Positions 33,979 through 42,897 of a stretch of DNA of 64,000 nucleotides are shown here, one piece after another. The stretch comes from Streptomyces cavernicola. Lineage in GTDB: Bacteria; Actinomycetota; Actinomycetes; Streptomycetales; Streptomycetaceae. The stretch lies in contig NZ_JASCIQ010000013.1 in the NCBI RefSeq assembly GCF_029968035.1, forward strand, positions 108,352-172,351, given 5' to 3'. Positions within the stretch are counted from its first letter, which is position 1. Every line of letters begins with the position of its first letter. The translations under genes were made by a program, and so were the position numbers. The notes under the pieces were generated by a model. The model saw only the letters and a list, made by a program, of their open reading frames with translations. It was not told the DNA's origin and searched no databases.

Positions 33979-35592
33979 TCAGTCGCGGCGCGGCCTGATC
34001 AACAGCGCGTCCCCGACCGGCCGTTCACCGGCGGCGTCGGACGGATCGGTGAGCACGTCGCCGTGCACGACCATGGTGGTCGAGCCGCCGCCGTCGAGGT
34101 TGACCGCGTCGCGCAGCCCCAGCGCGCGGGCGACGGCCGCGCTCTCCGGGATGCTCAGCCCGAGCGCGTCCGTGTCGCGCCCCTCGGCGGTGACGAGGAC
34201 GGTCCGCCCGGCGTCGTCGGTCCCGGCCAGGGTGCGGGGACTGCGCTTGTGCATCCAGCCGTAGTAGAAGCTCGGGTTGCCCTCCTGCACCATGCCGTCG
34301 GCGGCCGGAGTGACGTACGGCCGCCCGTCCCGGACGAGTTCGGGCCCGCCGTTCACGACGCTCGTCGACGGCGACAGGGGCAGCTCCCTTCCCTGCGCGT
34401 CCCTGAGGCTCGCCTCGACGCGCAGCCGCTCGCCGACCCGGGCGAGGCGGGCGAGCCGGTCGGCCTGCTCGCCGGTGGCCTGCACCGTACTGCCGCCCTC
34501 CGGGAGCACCCCGCCGCGCGGCGCGCGGACCTCAAGGACCCGCCCGCGCGCGTCGAGGACGGCCTCCGTGCCCTCGCCCTCCGGTGTCCGCGGGCCGAAC
34601 CCGTCGGTGAACGCGACGAGTTCGTCCGGGTCCTGGCAGGTCACATCGTGCAGGGGCCGTGCCGTGGGGGTGTCGTCGGCGGTGCCGCCGCAGTTCCTGA
34701 CCAGGCCCGGTACCCGGTTGACGCCGTCCAACGCCAGGGCGGCGTCGGGCCCGACGAGCCTGCCTCGCCAGACGGTCCGCACCACCCGGCTCCCGCCGTC
34801 CGCCTCGGTCACCAGGGCGGGGCGCCCGGCCACCGGCTCGCTCAGCACGCGCCCGCCGTAGACCCCCGTGCCCGCCGGGTCGCCCGGTGCGCCCGCACGC
34901 GGATCGAGGACGAAGAAACCGGCGTTGACCGCCGCGAACGCGCCGCCCGCGGCCGCCAGTTCACTGGTCCGCTCCCGCCGCTCCAGGTCGGGCCCGTACG
35001 ACGCGTCGAGGCTGCCGCGGAACCTGCGCGGGTCGACGGTGAGCACATCGACCCGCCACGGGCCGCGATCCCCGGCCTCCCCGTCCCAGCCGGTGTAGAG
35101 GGTCGAACCCGCGTGGCCCGCGCCGGTGAGGCGGGTGCGCTCCGCGTCGGCGGCGGAGCGCACCGCGAACGAACCCACGCGGACCCGCCAGCCGAGCGCG
35201 CCGCCCGCGAAGTCGGCGACCGCCGGGGTGACCACCTCTTCCGCGCGGGCGTCGAAGCCGTCCCGCCGCAGCTCGCCCGCCAACTCGTCGGCGCTCGCCC
35301 GGTCCTTGAGCGCGGTCGGCGGCGCGTCCGGGTCGGGCGAGGTCTCGCCGCCCGGGACGGCCACCTCGACCGTCCACGGGAGCGCCGGGGCGTCCGCGCC
35401 GCGCACGATCCGGGTGAGCGTGACACCCGGCTGCAGCGTCGTCGTGGTCCGCGTCTCGGACAGGCCGGGCGGGCCGAGCGGCAGCTCCGGGGCCGGTTCC
35501 GCCCGCGCCCCGGCGGCGGCAGGGGCCTGCAGCACGCCCGCCGAGGCGACCAGGGACAGCACCACGCCCGCGCCGAACAGTCTGACCTTCAC
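33979..35592 (-). CDS. Secreted phosphodiester glycosidase (NAGPA-like) family protein
   Basis: A 537-residue exported protein with signal peptide (VRLFGAGVVLSLVASAGVLQ). Residues about 95-170 carry a SPOR-like repeat region (LADELAGELRRDGFDARAEE-type helix, LGWRVRVGSFAVRSAADAER). The C-terminal domain has phosphodiester glycosidase features: AFAAVNAGFFVLDP, STSVVNGGPELV, VTAEGRDTDALGLSIPESAA and the conserved DAVNLDGGGSTTMVVHG. Members cleave sugar phosphodiesters, such as capped N-acetylglucosamine or teichoic-acid-type linkages; a cell-wall substrate is plausible. The GTG at 35592 has a GGGGG ribosome binding site. Confidence 0.87.
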   Translation of the reverse strand: MKVRLFGAGVVLSLVASAGVLQAPAAAGARAEPAPELPLGPPGLSETRTTTTLQPGVTLTRIVRGADAPALPWTVEVAVPGGETSPDPDAPPTALKDRASADELAGELRRDGFDARAEEVVTPAVADFAGGALGWRVRVGSFAVRSAADAERTRLTGAGHAGSTLYTGWDGEAGDRGPWRVDVLTVDPRRFRGSLDASYGPDLERRERTSELAAAGGAFAAVNAGFFVLDPRAGAPGDPAGTGVYGGRVLSEPVAGRPALVTEADGGSRVVRTVWRGRLVGPDAALALDGVNRVPGLVRNCGGTADDTPTARPLHDVTCQDPDELVAFTDGFGPRTPEGEGTEAVLDARGRVLEVRAPRGGVLPEGGSTVQATGEQADRLARLARVGERLRVEASLRDAQGRELPLSPSTSVVNGGPELVRDGRPYVTPAADGMVQEGNPSFYYGWMHKRSPRTLAGTDDAGRTVLVTAEGRDTDALGLSIPESAAVARALGLRDAVNLDGGGSTTMVVHGDVLTDPSDAAGERPVGDALLIRPRRD

Positions 35593-35633
35593 ACGCACCC
35601 CCTGACGTACCGGACGGATGTTCCGCGCCGTGT

Positions 35634-36794
35634 TCACAGCAGCCGCCGCAGCACCTGCGTGTACGCGTCGGCGTACCGCGCCATGCCCAGATCGCTGGGA
35701 TGGGAGCCGTCGGTCGTCGCCTCGTCGTCGTCGCCGAGCAGGCCCTCGCCCTCCAGGTAGGACAGCCCCTTCACTCCGGACGTGCGCAGCCTGCGATACG
35801 CCTCGCGGTACGCGGCCCGGCTGCCCTCGTGCCGTGCGCGCAACGCCCCGACCAGCCAGGCGTTGGCGTACGTCCGGTCCTCGACCATCACGATCGGTGT
35901 GTCGGGCCGGGCCTCGCGGAGCCGCCGGATCAGCGGCTCGGCACGCTCGGCCACCAGGTCGGGCGTCATGTTCGGCAGACAGTCGACCACGTACACCGAG
36001 GGGTCGAGCTCGGCGAGCAGATCGCCGACCTCCGGCTCCATGAACGCGTTGCCGGAGAAGCCCAGGTTCACGGTCGGCACGTCGAGGCGGCGTCCGAGGA
36101 CCGCGGGGAAGGCCATGCCCGGACGTGAGGCGCAGGCGCCCTGCGCGATGGACGAGCCGTAGAAGACGACGGGTCTTCGGGTCCGCGGCGCCACCGGCCG
36201 GAACGCCGCCCCCGCCTCGACGCCGATCTCCAGCGACTCGACGCCGTTGTACAGCGGCAGATACGCCGTGTACTGCCGCATCCCCGGATCCGCCCCGTTC
36301 AGCAGCCGCTCCGTCACCGACGTCGACGCCGGTTTGGTCACTCCGGCCCAGCGCAGCCGGCCCGCCGCGTCCTGCGCGTACAGGTCGATCCCGCTGACTC
36401 CGGTGGCCGGCATGTGCGGCAGGGCCAGGCGCGAGGAGCGGAGTACGTAACGGGCGTGCACGGACGGGGAGTCGGTGGCGAAGCGCACCTGCATCCCCGC
36501 CGCATTGCGGCTGAGCTCCCACACCACCGGCCGTACGGTCTGCTCCGCGCGGGCGGGCAGCCGGTCGTAGAACCGCGCCGTGTCGGACCAGCCCTTGCCC
36601 TCGACGCCCCACTCGGCCACGTCCCACCAGGCGACGCCGTTCTCGGTGCGGGGCCCGGCCCGGGTGACGGGTGCGGCCGAGGCGACGGGCGCGGCCGCGG
36701 CGGCGACGCCGAGCCCGGGGCGGAACGCCAGCGCGCCCGCCCCCAGCGCGGCCAGACCGAGCACCTGCTTCCGGTTGAGCCCCTGCTGAGCCAA
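35634..36794 (-). CDS. Secreted SGNH/GDSL-family hydrolase
   Basis: A 386-residue exported esterase-like protein. The start is the TTG at 36794, supported by GGGAG six bases upstream. The signal segment (VLGLAALGAGALAF) follows. After an N-terminal beta-sandwich-like region, the SGNH blocks appear in order: Ser in VVFYGSSIAQGAC, Gly in VNLGFSGNAFM, Asn in DCLPNMTPDL, and Asp/His in TDGSHPSDLGMARY. It probably removes acyl groups from a carbohydrate or polymer outside the cell. It is the first of three same-strand exported hydrolase genes that may be cotranscribed (gaps of 41 and 54 bases). Confidence 0.87.
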   Translation of the reverse strand: MAQQGLNRKQVLGLAALGAGALAFRPGLGVAAAAAPVASAAPVTRAGPRTENGVAWWDVAEWGVEGKGWSDTARFYDRLPARAEQTVRPVVWELSRNAAGMQVRFATDSPSVHARYVLRSSRLALPHMPATGVSGIDLYAQDAAGRLRWAGVTKPASTSVTERLLNGADPGMRQYTAYLPLYNGVESLEIGVEAGAAFRPVAPRTRRPVVFYGSSIAQGACASRPGMAFPAVLGRRLDVPTVNLGFSGNAFMEPEVGDLLAELDPSVYVVDCLPNMTPDLVAERAEPLIRRLREARPDTPIVMVEDRTYANAWLVGALRARHEGSRAAYREAYRRLRTSGVKGLSYLEGEGLLGDDDEATTDGSHPSDLGMARYADAYTQVLRRLL

Positions 36795-37064
36795 GGCGTG
36801 CTCCCTTCCCGCGGTACGTCCCCGCGGTACGTCAGGCCGGCGCATGTGTCCGCACGCGTGGGGGAGCGAGAACCGGACCAGGCAACGGTGCGGGTGGTAG
36901 AGACCACTCGTCAAGAGACGTGCGGGAGGCGGCTTCGTGAACGAACGCGACCCCGATGGGCGTCAAGTCCCCTGCGGTGAGCGGGAGTTGATCGCGCACG
37001 GAGCTGCTCGCCGGCCCGTTCGCCGACGCCCGGAGCGGGGGCGCCGGTGGGGAGTCACGGCTGC

Positions 37065-37973
37065 TCAGGAAGCCCGCGGGGTGCCCAGGAACCGGGGCGG
37101 CAGATAGCCGGACCGGACGGCGAGGTCCCAGCCGTGCACCTGGACCGCGAGGGCTGCCAGGGCGAGCGCGCCGACCGGAAGCAGCGACCTGGGCGCTGGG
37201 TCGGGCCCCACGCTCTCCCGGTGCTGTACGAGCCGGGCCGCGAGCGCCTGCTCGAACGCGTCCTGGTCGTCGTCGAGGAGCACCCGCAGCAGCTGCCGGT
37301 CCGGGCTCAGCGGCCCCGCCGCGTCCAACTGCCCGGCCGCGGCCCGGCGTTCGTCGGCGGTGGGCTCGCGCAGCGGCTCGCGGGGCCAGCCTGCGGGGCC
37401 GTCGCCGGTCGTCGGCGCGAGGTAGCGGCGCAGCGCGTCCATCTCCGCGAGGCCCGCGGGCTCCGAGCGCGACTCCATCGCGGAGTACGGCACGCCGTCC
37501 CGGATCTCGTCGGCGAAGTCGTCCAGGAGCGGGCCGATCACCCGCCGCCAGTCCCGGATCAGGCCGCTGACCAGGCACAGCGCGAAGGCGTCCACCCAGG
37601 TCTCGGTGGTGGTCGGCCGGCTCACCGCGAGGTCGCCGAACTCGACCTCCTCGTCGTCCGTGCTGATGTCCGAGCCGATGAGGGGCAGGCGGATCTCCTG
37701 GTCCCCGTCGGGGTGGCAGCCGACGCAGAGGATGCCCCAGGCGCACTCCGCGGCGGTCTCCAGGACCGAGTGCCACGGCCCGGTCGGCGTCCCGTCGTCC
37801 TGGACGCCCGCGCCCACGTTGTCGAGGAGCGCGTCCCGCAGTCCGGCGACGCTCCGCAGGGACGGGCCGCCGTAGCGCCACTCGTACCAGCGGTCGAGGG
37901 TCCGGTCCTTGATGCCGTCCGAGGCCACGGTCAGGAGCCGCTCGTCGACGTTGTGGCGTGGTACTTCCAGCAC
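37065..37973 (-). CDS. Imm49-family immunity-like protein
   Basis: A 302-residue acidic cytoplasmic protein. It starts LEVPRHNVDERLLTVASDGI and contains WHSVLETAAECAWGILCVGC, TWVDAFALCLVSGLIRDWRR and a C-terminal LALAALAVQVHGWDLAVRSG-Y. This layout matches Imm49 proteins of Streptomyces as I remember them. The GTG start at 37973 has CGGAGGA upstream. Imm49 is predicted to protect against a polymorphic toxin; no toxin gene is present here. The 270 bases between this gene and the SGNH gene contain nothing I can name. Confidence 0.75.
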   Translation of the reverse strand: MLEVPRHNVDERLLTVASDGIKDRTLDRWYEWRYGGPSLRSVAGLRDALLDNVGAGVQDDGTPTGPWHSVLETAAECAWGILCVGCHPDGDQEIRLPLIGSDISTDDEEVEFGDLAVSRPTTTETWVDAFALCLVSGLIRDWRRVIGPLLDDFADEIRDGVPYSAMESRSEPAGLAEMDALRRYLAPTTGDGPAGWPREPLREPTADERRAAAGQLDAAGPLSPDRQLLRVLLDDDQDAFEQALAARLVQHRESVGPDPAPRSLLPVGALALAALAVQVHGWDLAVRSGYLPPRFLGTPRAS

Positions 37974-38092
37974 TGCCGTCCTCCGTGATCGTTCCGGTGT
38001 GACAGCAAGCTATCAACGGCCTCGGACAGTGCCGTGCCGACCGCCGACCGCCAACTGCCCGTGGGGCGTGGCGAGTCGACGGCCGGCCGCGC

Positions 38093-38140
38093 GCTCAGCT
38101 CTTGAGGGTGTCGTGAGCTCAGCTCTTGGGGGTGTCGTCG
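38093..38140. repeat. 24-bp tandem duplication over the DUF4333 stop codon
   Basis: Units at 38093-38116 and 38117-38140 agree at 21 of 24 positions. The second unit contains the last codons and stop of the DUF4333 gene. The first is an untranslated copy just beyond it. Confidence 0.7.
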
Positions 38141-38448
38141 ACCTTGAAGTCCATGTCGACCTTGCCGCCCTCGACGGACTTCGCGGTGACCGTCAGGCCG
38201 TACGTCTGCCCGTCCGCGGTCAGTTCGCAGCGCACCGTCTCACCGGCCTCGGCCTTCAGGCCCTTGTCGCAGGTGACGTCGTCGGGCTCCCGGCCGACCT
38301 GCTTGCCGAGCGCCTCCGAGGCCTTCTTCGCGACCTCTTCCTTGCTCACCTCGCCGGTACTGCCGATGCTGCAGCCCGACGTGAGCAGCACTGCGAGGGC
38401 TCCCACCGCCGCCCCCGTAACCATCCGGCTCCGTATCGCCTGCCGCAC
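38119..38448 (-). CDS. DUF4333 lipoprotein
   Basis: A 109-residue lipoprotein. The signal peptide ends in a lipobox LLTSGC with Cys26. The mature domain (EVSKEEVAKKASEALGKQVG, VTCDKGLKAEAGETVRCELT, DGQTYGLTVTAKSVEGGKVD) is a typical DUF4333 unit with two conserved cysteines, which probably form a disulfide. Members are common, surface-anchored and uncharacterised in actinobacteria. GTG 38448 follows GAGGGAG at slightly long spacing. The gene is divergent from the LysR gene. Confidence 0.88.
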   Translation of the reverse strand: MRQAIRSRMVTGAAVGALAVLLTSGCSIGSTGEVSKEEVAKKASEALGKQVGREPDDVTCDKGLKAEAGETVRCELTADGQTYGLTVTAKSVEGGKVDMDFKVDDTPKS

Positions 38449-38632
38449 TGTGCTTCGCTCCCTCGGTCAGTGTTCATGACATGTTCTGCGGCTGGGAACC
38501 TACCATCCAGATGATCACGCGCCGCCGCCGAGCAGGCGCGGGACCGGGGGTGGGGGCGGGGTCGGGACCAGGACCGGGACCAGGGCCGGGAGCGGGAAGG
38601 GGTCTCGTGCGGGTCCCCGTATCGTCGTGGCT

Positions 38633-39547
38633 GTGGAGCTGAGACACCTCACCGGATTCGTGGCCGTCGCCGAGGAACTGCATTTCGGGCGGGCGGCCGA
38701 GCGGCTGCACATCGCGCAGTCACCGCTCAGCCAGCAGATCAAACTCCTGGAACGCGACCTCGGGGTCAGGCTCTTCGACCGCACCACCCGCACGGTCCGG
38801 CTCACCCCCGCAGGGCAGGCCCTCCTGGAGCCGGCCCGGCGGCTGCTCGCCGACGCGTCCGCCGTGCGCCGCACCGTACGGGCGGCGCACCTCGGCGAGA
38901 TCGGCCGCGTCACCCTCGGCTTCGCGGGCGCCAGCAGCTACTCGGCGCTGCCGCTCCTCACCCGCGCCGTGACCTCCCAACTGCCCGGCATCGAGCTGGT
39001 GTTGGAGGGGCAGACGTACACCGGTGAGGCGCTGCGCCGGGTCACCGACGGCAGCCTCGACCTCGGCTTCGTGGCCCTCCCGGTGCGGCGCGGCATCACC
39101 GCCCGCGTCGTCCGCATGGAGCGCCTCGTCCTCGCCCTGCCCGACAGCCACCGGCTCGCCGCCCATGCGGAGGTGCCGGTGCGGGAGCTCGCGGGCGAGC
39201 CCATCGTGACGTTCCCGCTCTCCCGCGAGTCCGCTGTACGGGACGCGATGGTGCAGGCCTGCCACGACGCCGGGTTCGCGCCGCGCATCGCCCAGGAGGC
39301 GCCCGACTCGTACAACATGCTGGCCCTCGTGGGCGCGGGCGTGGGCGTGGCCGTCGTCGTGGAGTCGGCCCGCAACATCCACCTGGAGCATGTGGTGTTC
39401 CGGCCGCTCGCCGGCGAGGAGGTCCCGGTCCTGCCGATCGCCCTCGGCTGGCGCACGGGCAATCCGTCGGCCGCACTGCACGCGGTGCTGCGGGTGGCGG
39501 AGGAGGTCCTGCCGACACCGGAGGACGCGCCAAGGCCGGACGCCTGA
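38633..39547 (+). CDS. LysR-family transcriptional regulator
   Basis: A 304-residue regulator. The HTH is at residues about 1-60 (ELRHLTGFVAVAEELHFGRA, RLHIAQSPLSQQIKLLERDL) and is followed by a type-2 periplasmic-binding-fold effector domain. I use GTG 38633, two codons inside the longest frame. TATCGT lies seven bases before it, pointing to a leaderless transcript, and the resulting start is the family norm. It precedes the MHS/acyl-CoA dehydrogenase/CoA-transferase operon on the same strand and probably activates it in response to its substrate. Confidence 0.9.
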   Translation: MELRHLTGFVAVAEELHFGRAAERLHIAQSPLSQQIKLLERDLGVRLFDRTTRTVRLTPAGQALLEPARRLLADASAVRRTVRAAHLGEIGRVTLGFAGASSYSALPLLTRAVTSQLPGIELVLEGQTYTGEALRRVTDGSLDLGFVALPVRRGITARVVRMERLVLALPDSHRLAAHAEVPVRELAGEPIVTFPLSRESAVRDAMVQACHDAGFAPRIAQEAPDSYNMLALVGAGVGVAVVVESARNIHLEHVVFRPLAGEEVPVLPIALGWRTGNPSAALHAVLRVAEEVLPTPEDAPRPDA

Positions 39548-39722
39548 GCGACACCGGCCGGACAGGAATTGCGCTGCATCACGTCTCAATCCGCCCTGCT
39601 ATTGGTCTTGGACAGCACCTAATGGCTCGGTGCAGAGTGATCCGCGTCTCGCGACGGAGCGAGGGCGGGCCGCTCCTGTCGCCCTCCGGAGCGGGCACTG
39701 CCGCTACGAGAGGACGCTCGTC
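39548..39722 (+). promoter_or_regulatory. Promoter region of the MHS/acyl-CoA dehydrogenase operon
   Basis: Several LysR-box-like dyads cluster here: ATTG-N15-CAAT at 39568-39590 and ATTGG-N12-CCTAAT at 39601-39623. They occupy the usual position 100-150 bases before the first gene. Confidence 0.4.
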
Positions 39723-41171
39723 ATGCAGCAAGACCCCCAGGCCGAGGCGAAGCCGGAAGCACGACCCGAAGCTCAATCCGAAGCGAAGCTCGACGCACAC
39801 CCCGAAGCGAAGCTCGACGCACACCCCGAAGCGAAGCCCGACGCACACCCCGACGCACAGCCCGCGGCTCAGGCGCGGGACGCCCGGCGGGCCGGCGTCA
39901 CCGCGTTCGTCGGCACCACCATCGAGTGGTTCGACTTCTACATCTACGGCTCGGCGTCCGCGCTGGTCCTCGGCAAGGTCTTCTTCGCCGACGCCTCACC
40001 CGCCGTCGGCACCCTCGCCGCCTTCGCCACCTTCTGGGTCGGCTTCCTCGCCCGCCCCCTCGGCGGCCTGATCTTCGGGCACTTCGGCGACAAATACGGC
40101 CGCAAGAAGGCCCTCGTCACCACGCTCACGATGATGGGCGCCGCCACCTTCTGCGTGGGCCTGCTGCCCGGCTACGCGCAGATAGGCGCCGCGGCCCCGA
40201 TCCTGCTCGTGCTGCTCCGCATGATCCAGGGCGTGGCCATGGGCGGCGAGTGGGGCGGGGCGGTCCTCATCGCCACCGAGTACGCCCCGCCCAAGCGCAA
40301 GCTGCTCTACGGCGCCTTCGCCCAGCAGGGCTCGCCGGTCGGCAACCTGCTCGCCACGCTCGCGTTCCTCGGCATCGCCCAACTCCCGGACGCGGCCTTC
40401 GAGTCGTGGGGCTGGCGGGTACCGTTCCTGTTCTCGGCGGTGCTGGTCGGGATCGGTCTCTTCATCCGCCTCAGGCTGGCCGAGACACCGGAGATGCAGA
40501 CGGCTCTCGCCCGCAACAAGCCCGTCAAGCTGCCCATCAAGACGGTGCTCACCCGCTACCCGCTGCTCGTGTTCCTCGGCGTCATCGCGGGCACCGCCGG
40601 TGTCGCCATCACCTATGTGAAGACGACGTTCGCCCTGTCCTGGGCCACCTCCGACCTCGACTTCGACCGCTCGACGTTCCTCACCGTCATCTCGCTCGCC
40701 CTCGTCGTGCAGGTGATCGTGCAGCCCTTCGGCGCGGTCCTCGCCAGCAAATGGCCCGTGCGCAAGGCCGTGCTGTGGATGCTGCTGCCCGAATTCGTGC
40801 TGCTGCCGCTGATGTTCGTGCTCGTGGCCACCGGCGACTTCTGGCTCGCCGTGCTCGGCATGGGCCTCGCCACGTTCCCGCACGCCATGTACTACGCCGC
40901 CCTCGCCGGCATCCTCGCCCGGGTCTACCCGGTGGAGGTCCGCTACACCGGCATGTCCCTCTCGTACCAGCTGTGCACGACGCTGTTCGCCGGGACCGCG
41001 CCGATCGTCTCGCAGTGGCTCCTCTCCACCTCCGGATCGATCTGGCCCGTCGTCGGCCTGGGCCTGGGCTACACCGCGCTCACGCTCGCCGGCGTGCTGC
41101 CCCTGCTGGCCCGCACCGGGGGCGACAACGTCCTCGCGCCCGCCAACTCCCGTACGACACAACCCGCCTGA
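39723..41171 (+). CDS. MHS-family MFS transporter (metabolite:H+ symporter)
   Basis: A 482-residue MFS protein with twelve expected helices. MHS signatures are IEWFDFYIYGSASALVLGKV-FF at the first helix, the loop motif GHFGDKYGRKKAL, and RMIQGVAMGGEWGGAVLIAT. The relatives ProP, KgtP and ShiA import betaine/proline, 2-oxoglutarate and shikimate. Before the first helix lies a 45-residue Ala/Glu/His-rich tail made of eight-residue repeats (PEAKLDAH). GAGAGGA precedes the ATG. First gene of an operon with acyl-CoA enzymes, so a dicarboxylate substrate is likely (inference). Confidence 0.88.
   Translation: MQQDPQAEAKPEARPEAQSEAKLDAHPEAKLDAHPEAKPDAHPDAQPAAQARDARRAGVTAFVGTTIEWFDFYIYGSASALVLGKVFFADASPAVGTLAAFATFWVGFLARPLGGLIFGHFGDKYGRKKALVTTLTMMGAATFCVGLLPGYAQIGAAAPILLVLLRMIQGVAMGGEWGGAVLIATEYAPPKRKLLYGAFAQQGSPVGNLLATLAFLGIAQLPDAAFESWGWRVPFLFSAVLVGIGLFIRLRLAETPEMQTALARNKPVKLPIKTVLTRYPLLVFLGVIAGTAGVAITYVKTTFALSWATSDLDFDRSTFLTVISLALVVQVIVQPFGAVLASKWPVRKAVLWMLLPEFVLLPLMFVLVATGDFWLAVLGMGLATFPHAMYYAALAGILARVYPVEVRYTGMSLSYQLCTTLFAGTAPIVSQWLLSTSGSIWPVVGLGLGYTALTLAGVLPLLARTGGDNVLAPANSRTTQPA
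39780..39851 (+). repeat. Three 24-bp tandem repeats in the transporter's N-terminal tail
   Basis: Three 24-base units (two identical, the third with one change) each encode EAKLDAHP-type octapeptides. Being a multiple of three, expansion or loss would only lengthen or shorten the cytoplasmic tail. Confidence 0.85.
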
Positions 41172-41181
41172 GGTGTCCCAC

Positions 41182-42897
41182 GTGAACTTCGCCGACCGCG
41201 ATCCCGCCCTGCGGCCGCTCCTCGACCGCGTTCTGTCCGCCGACGACCGTGCCCGTGTCGAACCCCACCTCGACGAACTCGGGGCCCTCGCCGCCGGGGA
41301 GCTCGACCGGCAGGCCGCGCTCGCCGACGCCAACCCGCCCCGCCTCGTCCCGTACGCCCCCGACGGGGCCCGTATCGACGAGATCGCCTTCCACCCGGCC
41401 CACGACAAGGCCGCCGCCCTCGCCTACGAGCGCTTCGGCCTCGCCGCGATGTCGCACCGGCCCGGCGTCCTCGGCTGGCCCACCAAGGTCCCGCACACCG
41501 TCAAGTACGCGCTGTCCTACCTCTATGTGCAGTCCGAGTTCGGTATGGCCTGCCCGCTGTCCATGACGGACTCCGCCGCCCGCATCCTGCGCCTGTTCGA
41601 CCCCGAGCGGTACGTGGAGGAGATCGCCGCCCTCTCCTCCACCGATCCCGAACTCCGGGCCACCGGCGCGATGTTCATGACGGAGAAGCAGGGCGGCACG
41701 GACGTCGGCCTGACCGAGACCGTCGCCACCGACCAGGGCGACCACTGGACCCTCACCGGCAAGAAGTGGTTCGCCTCCAACCCGAGCGCCGACGTGATCC
41801 TCACCCTCGCCCGTGTCCCCGGCCAGGGCGAAGGCACCCGCGGCCTCGGCATGTTCCTCGTGCCCCGGCTGCGCCCGGACGGGACCCGCAACGCGATCCG
41901 CGTCGACCGCCTCAAGGACAAGCTGGGCTCGCGCTCCATCGCCAGCGGCGAGGTCACCCTCGAAGAGGCGTACGCGACGCCCGTCGGTCAACTCGCCGAC
42001 GGATTCCGGCAGATGGCCGAGATGCTCAACGTCTCCCGCCTCTCCAACGCCATGCGCGCCACCGCCCTGATGCGCCGCGCCGTACGCGAGTCCGTCGACC
42101 ACACCCGCGCACGCCACGTCTTCGGCAAGCCCCTCTTCGACCAGCCGCTGATGCGGGCCACGCTGCTGCCCATGGTCCTCGACACCGAGGCCGCCCTGCA
42201 CCTGGTGATCGAGGCCGCGGCCAGGCTGAGCGCCGCCGACGAAGGCGACGCCGAGGCCCGTGCGATCGTCCGCGTCCTCACCCCGCTCGCCAAGCACACC
42301 CTGTGCAAACGCGCCCGCACCGTCACCGGCGAGGCCATGGAGATCCGCGGCGGCAACGGCTACATCGAGGACTGGGTCAACCCCCGCCTCGTCCGCGACG
42401 CCCACCTCGGCTCCATCTGGGAGGGCTCATCGAACGTCATCGCCCTCGACGTACTGCGCTGCATGCGCCGGCAGAACGCGCACCACACCCTCGCCGCCGC
42501 CTACGGGAGCCGGTCCGAGACGAAGAGCCGCTGGGAGGCCCTCCGCGCCAAGGGCGACGCACTCCTCCAACTCCCGCCGGACGAACAGGAGATGAGGATC
42601 GGCCGGTACGCGGACGACCTGAGCCGCGCCGTCATGGCGACCCTCCTGCACGACCAGGCCGACCACGAGACACACACCACGGGCGACGGCCGGGCCCTGC
42701 TCGTCGCCCGCAGCTACAGCGCCCTGCTCGACGACCCGGACCCGGCCGCGCTGCCCCGCACCGCCCTCCGGGACGACTTCGCCGCACTCGCCGACGGCGG
42801 TCCCGTCCCGCCCGACACCCTTCAGGAGTCCGACACCCTTCAGGAGTCCGACACCCCCCACGGGGCCCACACCCTTCAGGAGTCCGACCATGCCTGA
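41182..42897 (+). CDS. Acyl-CoA dehydrogenase, AidB-like subfamily
   Basis: A 571-residue flavoprotein, larger than ordinary acyl-CoA dehydrogenases (about 380) and similar to the AidB/long-form group. FAD and substrate motifs are ATGAMFMTEKQGGTDVGLTE-T, LTGKKWFASNPSADVILTLA and GEAMEIRGGNGYIEDWVNPR-LVRDA, followed by SIWEGSSNVIALDVLR. GTG 41182 is chosen because GAGGTG lies six bases upstream. The last 20 residues come from a nucleotide repeat and are probably non-functional. It overlaps the next gene by eight bases. Confidence 0.87.
   Translation: MNFADRDPALRPLLDRVLSADDRARVEPHLDELGALAAGELDRQAALADANPPRLVPYAPDGARIDEIAFHPAHDKAAALAYERFGLAAMSHRPGVLGWPTKVPHTVKYALSYLYVQSEFGMACPLSMTDSAARILRLFDPERYVEEIAALSSTDPELRATGAMFMTEKQGGTDVGLTETVATDQGDHWTLTGKKWFASNPSADVILTLARVPGQGEGTRGLGMFLVPRLRPDGTRNAIRVDRLKDKLGSRSIASGEVTLEEAYATPVGQLADGFRQMAEMLNVSRLSNAMRATALMRRAVRESVDHTRARHVFGKPLFDQPLMRATLLPMVLDTEAALHLVIEAAARLSAADEGDAEARAIVRVLTPLAKHTLCKRARTVTGEAMEIRGGNGYIEDWVNPRLVRDAHLGSIWEGSSNVIALDVLRCMRRQNAHHTLAAAYGSRSETKSRWEALRAKGDALLQLPPDEQEMRIGRYADDLSRAVMATLLHDQADHETHTTGDGRALLVARSYSALLDDPDPAALPRTALRDDFAALADGGPVPPDTLQESDTLQESDTPHGAHTLQESDHA
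42814..42885 (+). repeat. Four 18-bp repeats carrying the ribosome binding site of the CoA-transferase
   Basis: GACACCCTTCAGGAGTCC occurs at 42814 and 42832. A degenerate unit follows at 42850, and a copy with one change at 42868. Each good unit includes CAGGAG; only the last is followed by an ATG (42890). The array also encodes the end of the acyl-CoA dehydrogenase. Confidence 0.85.
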
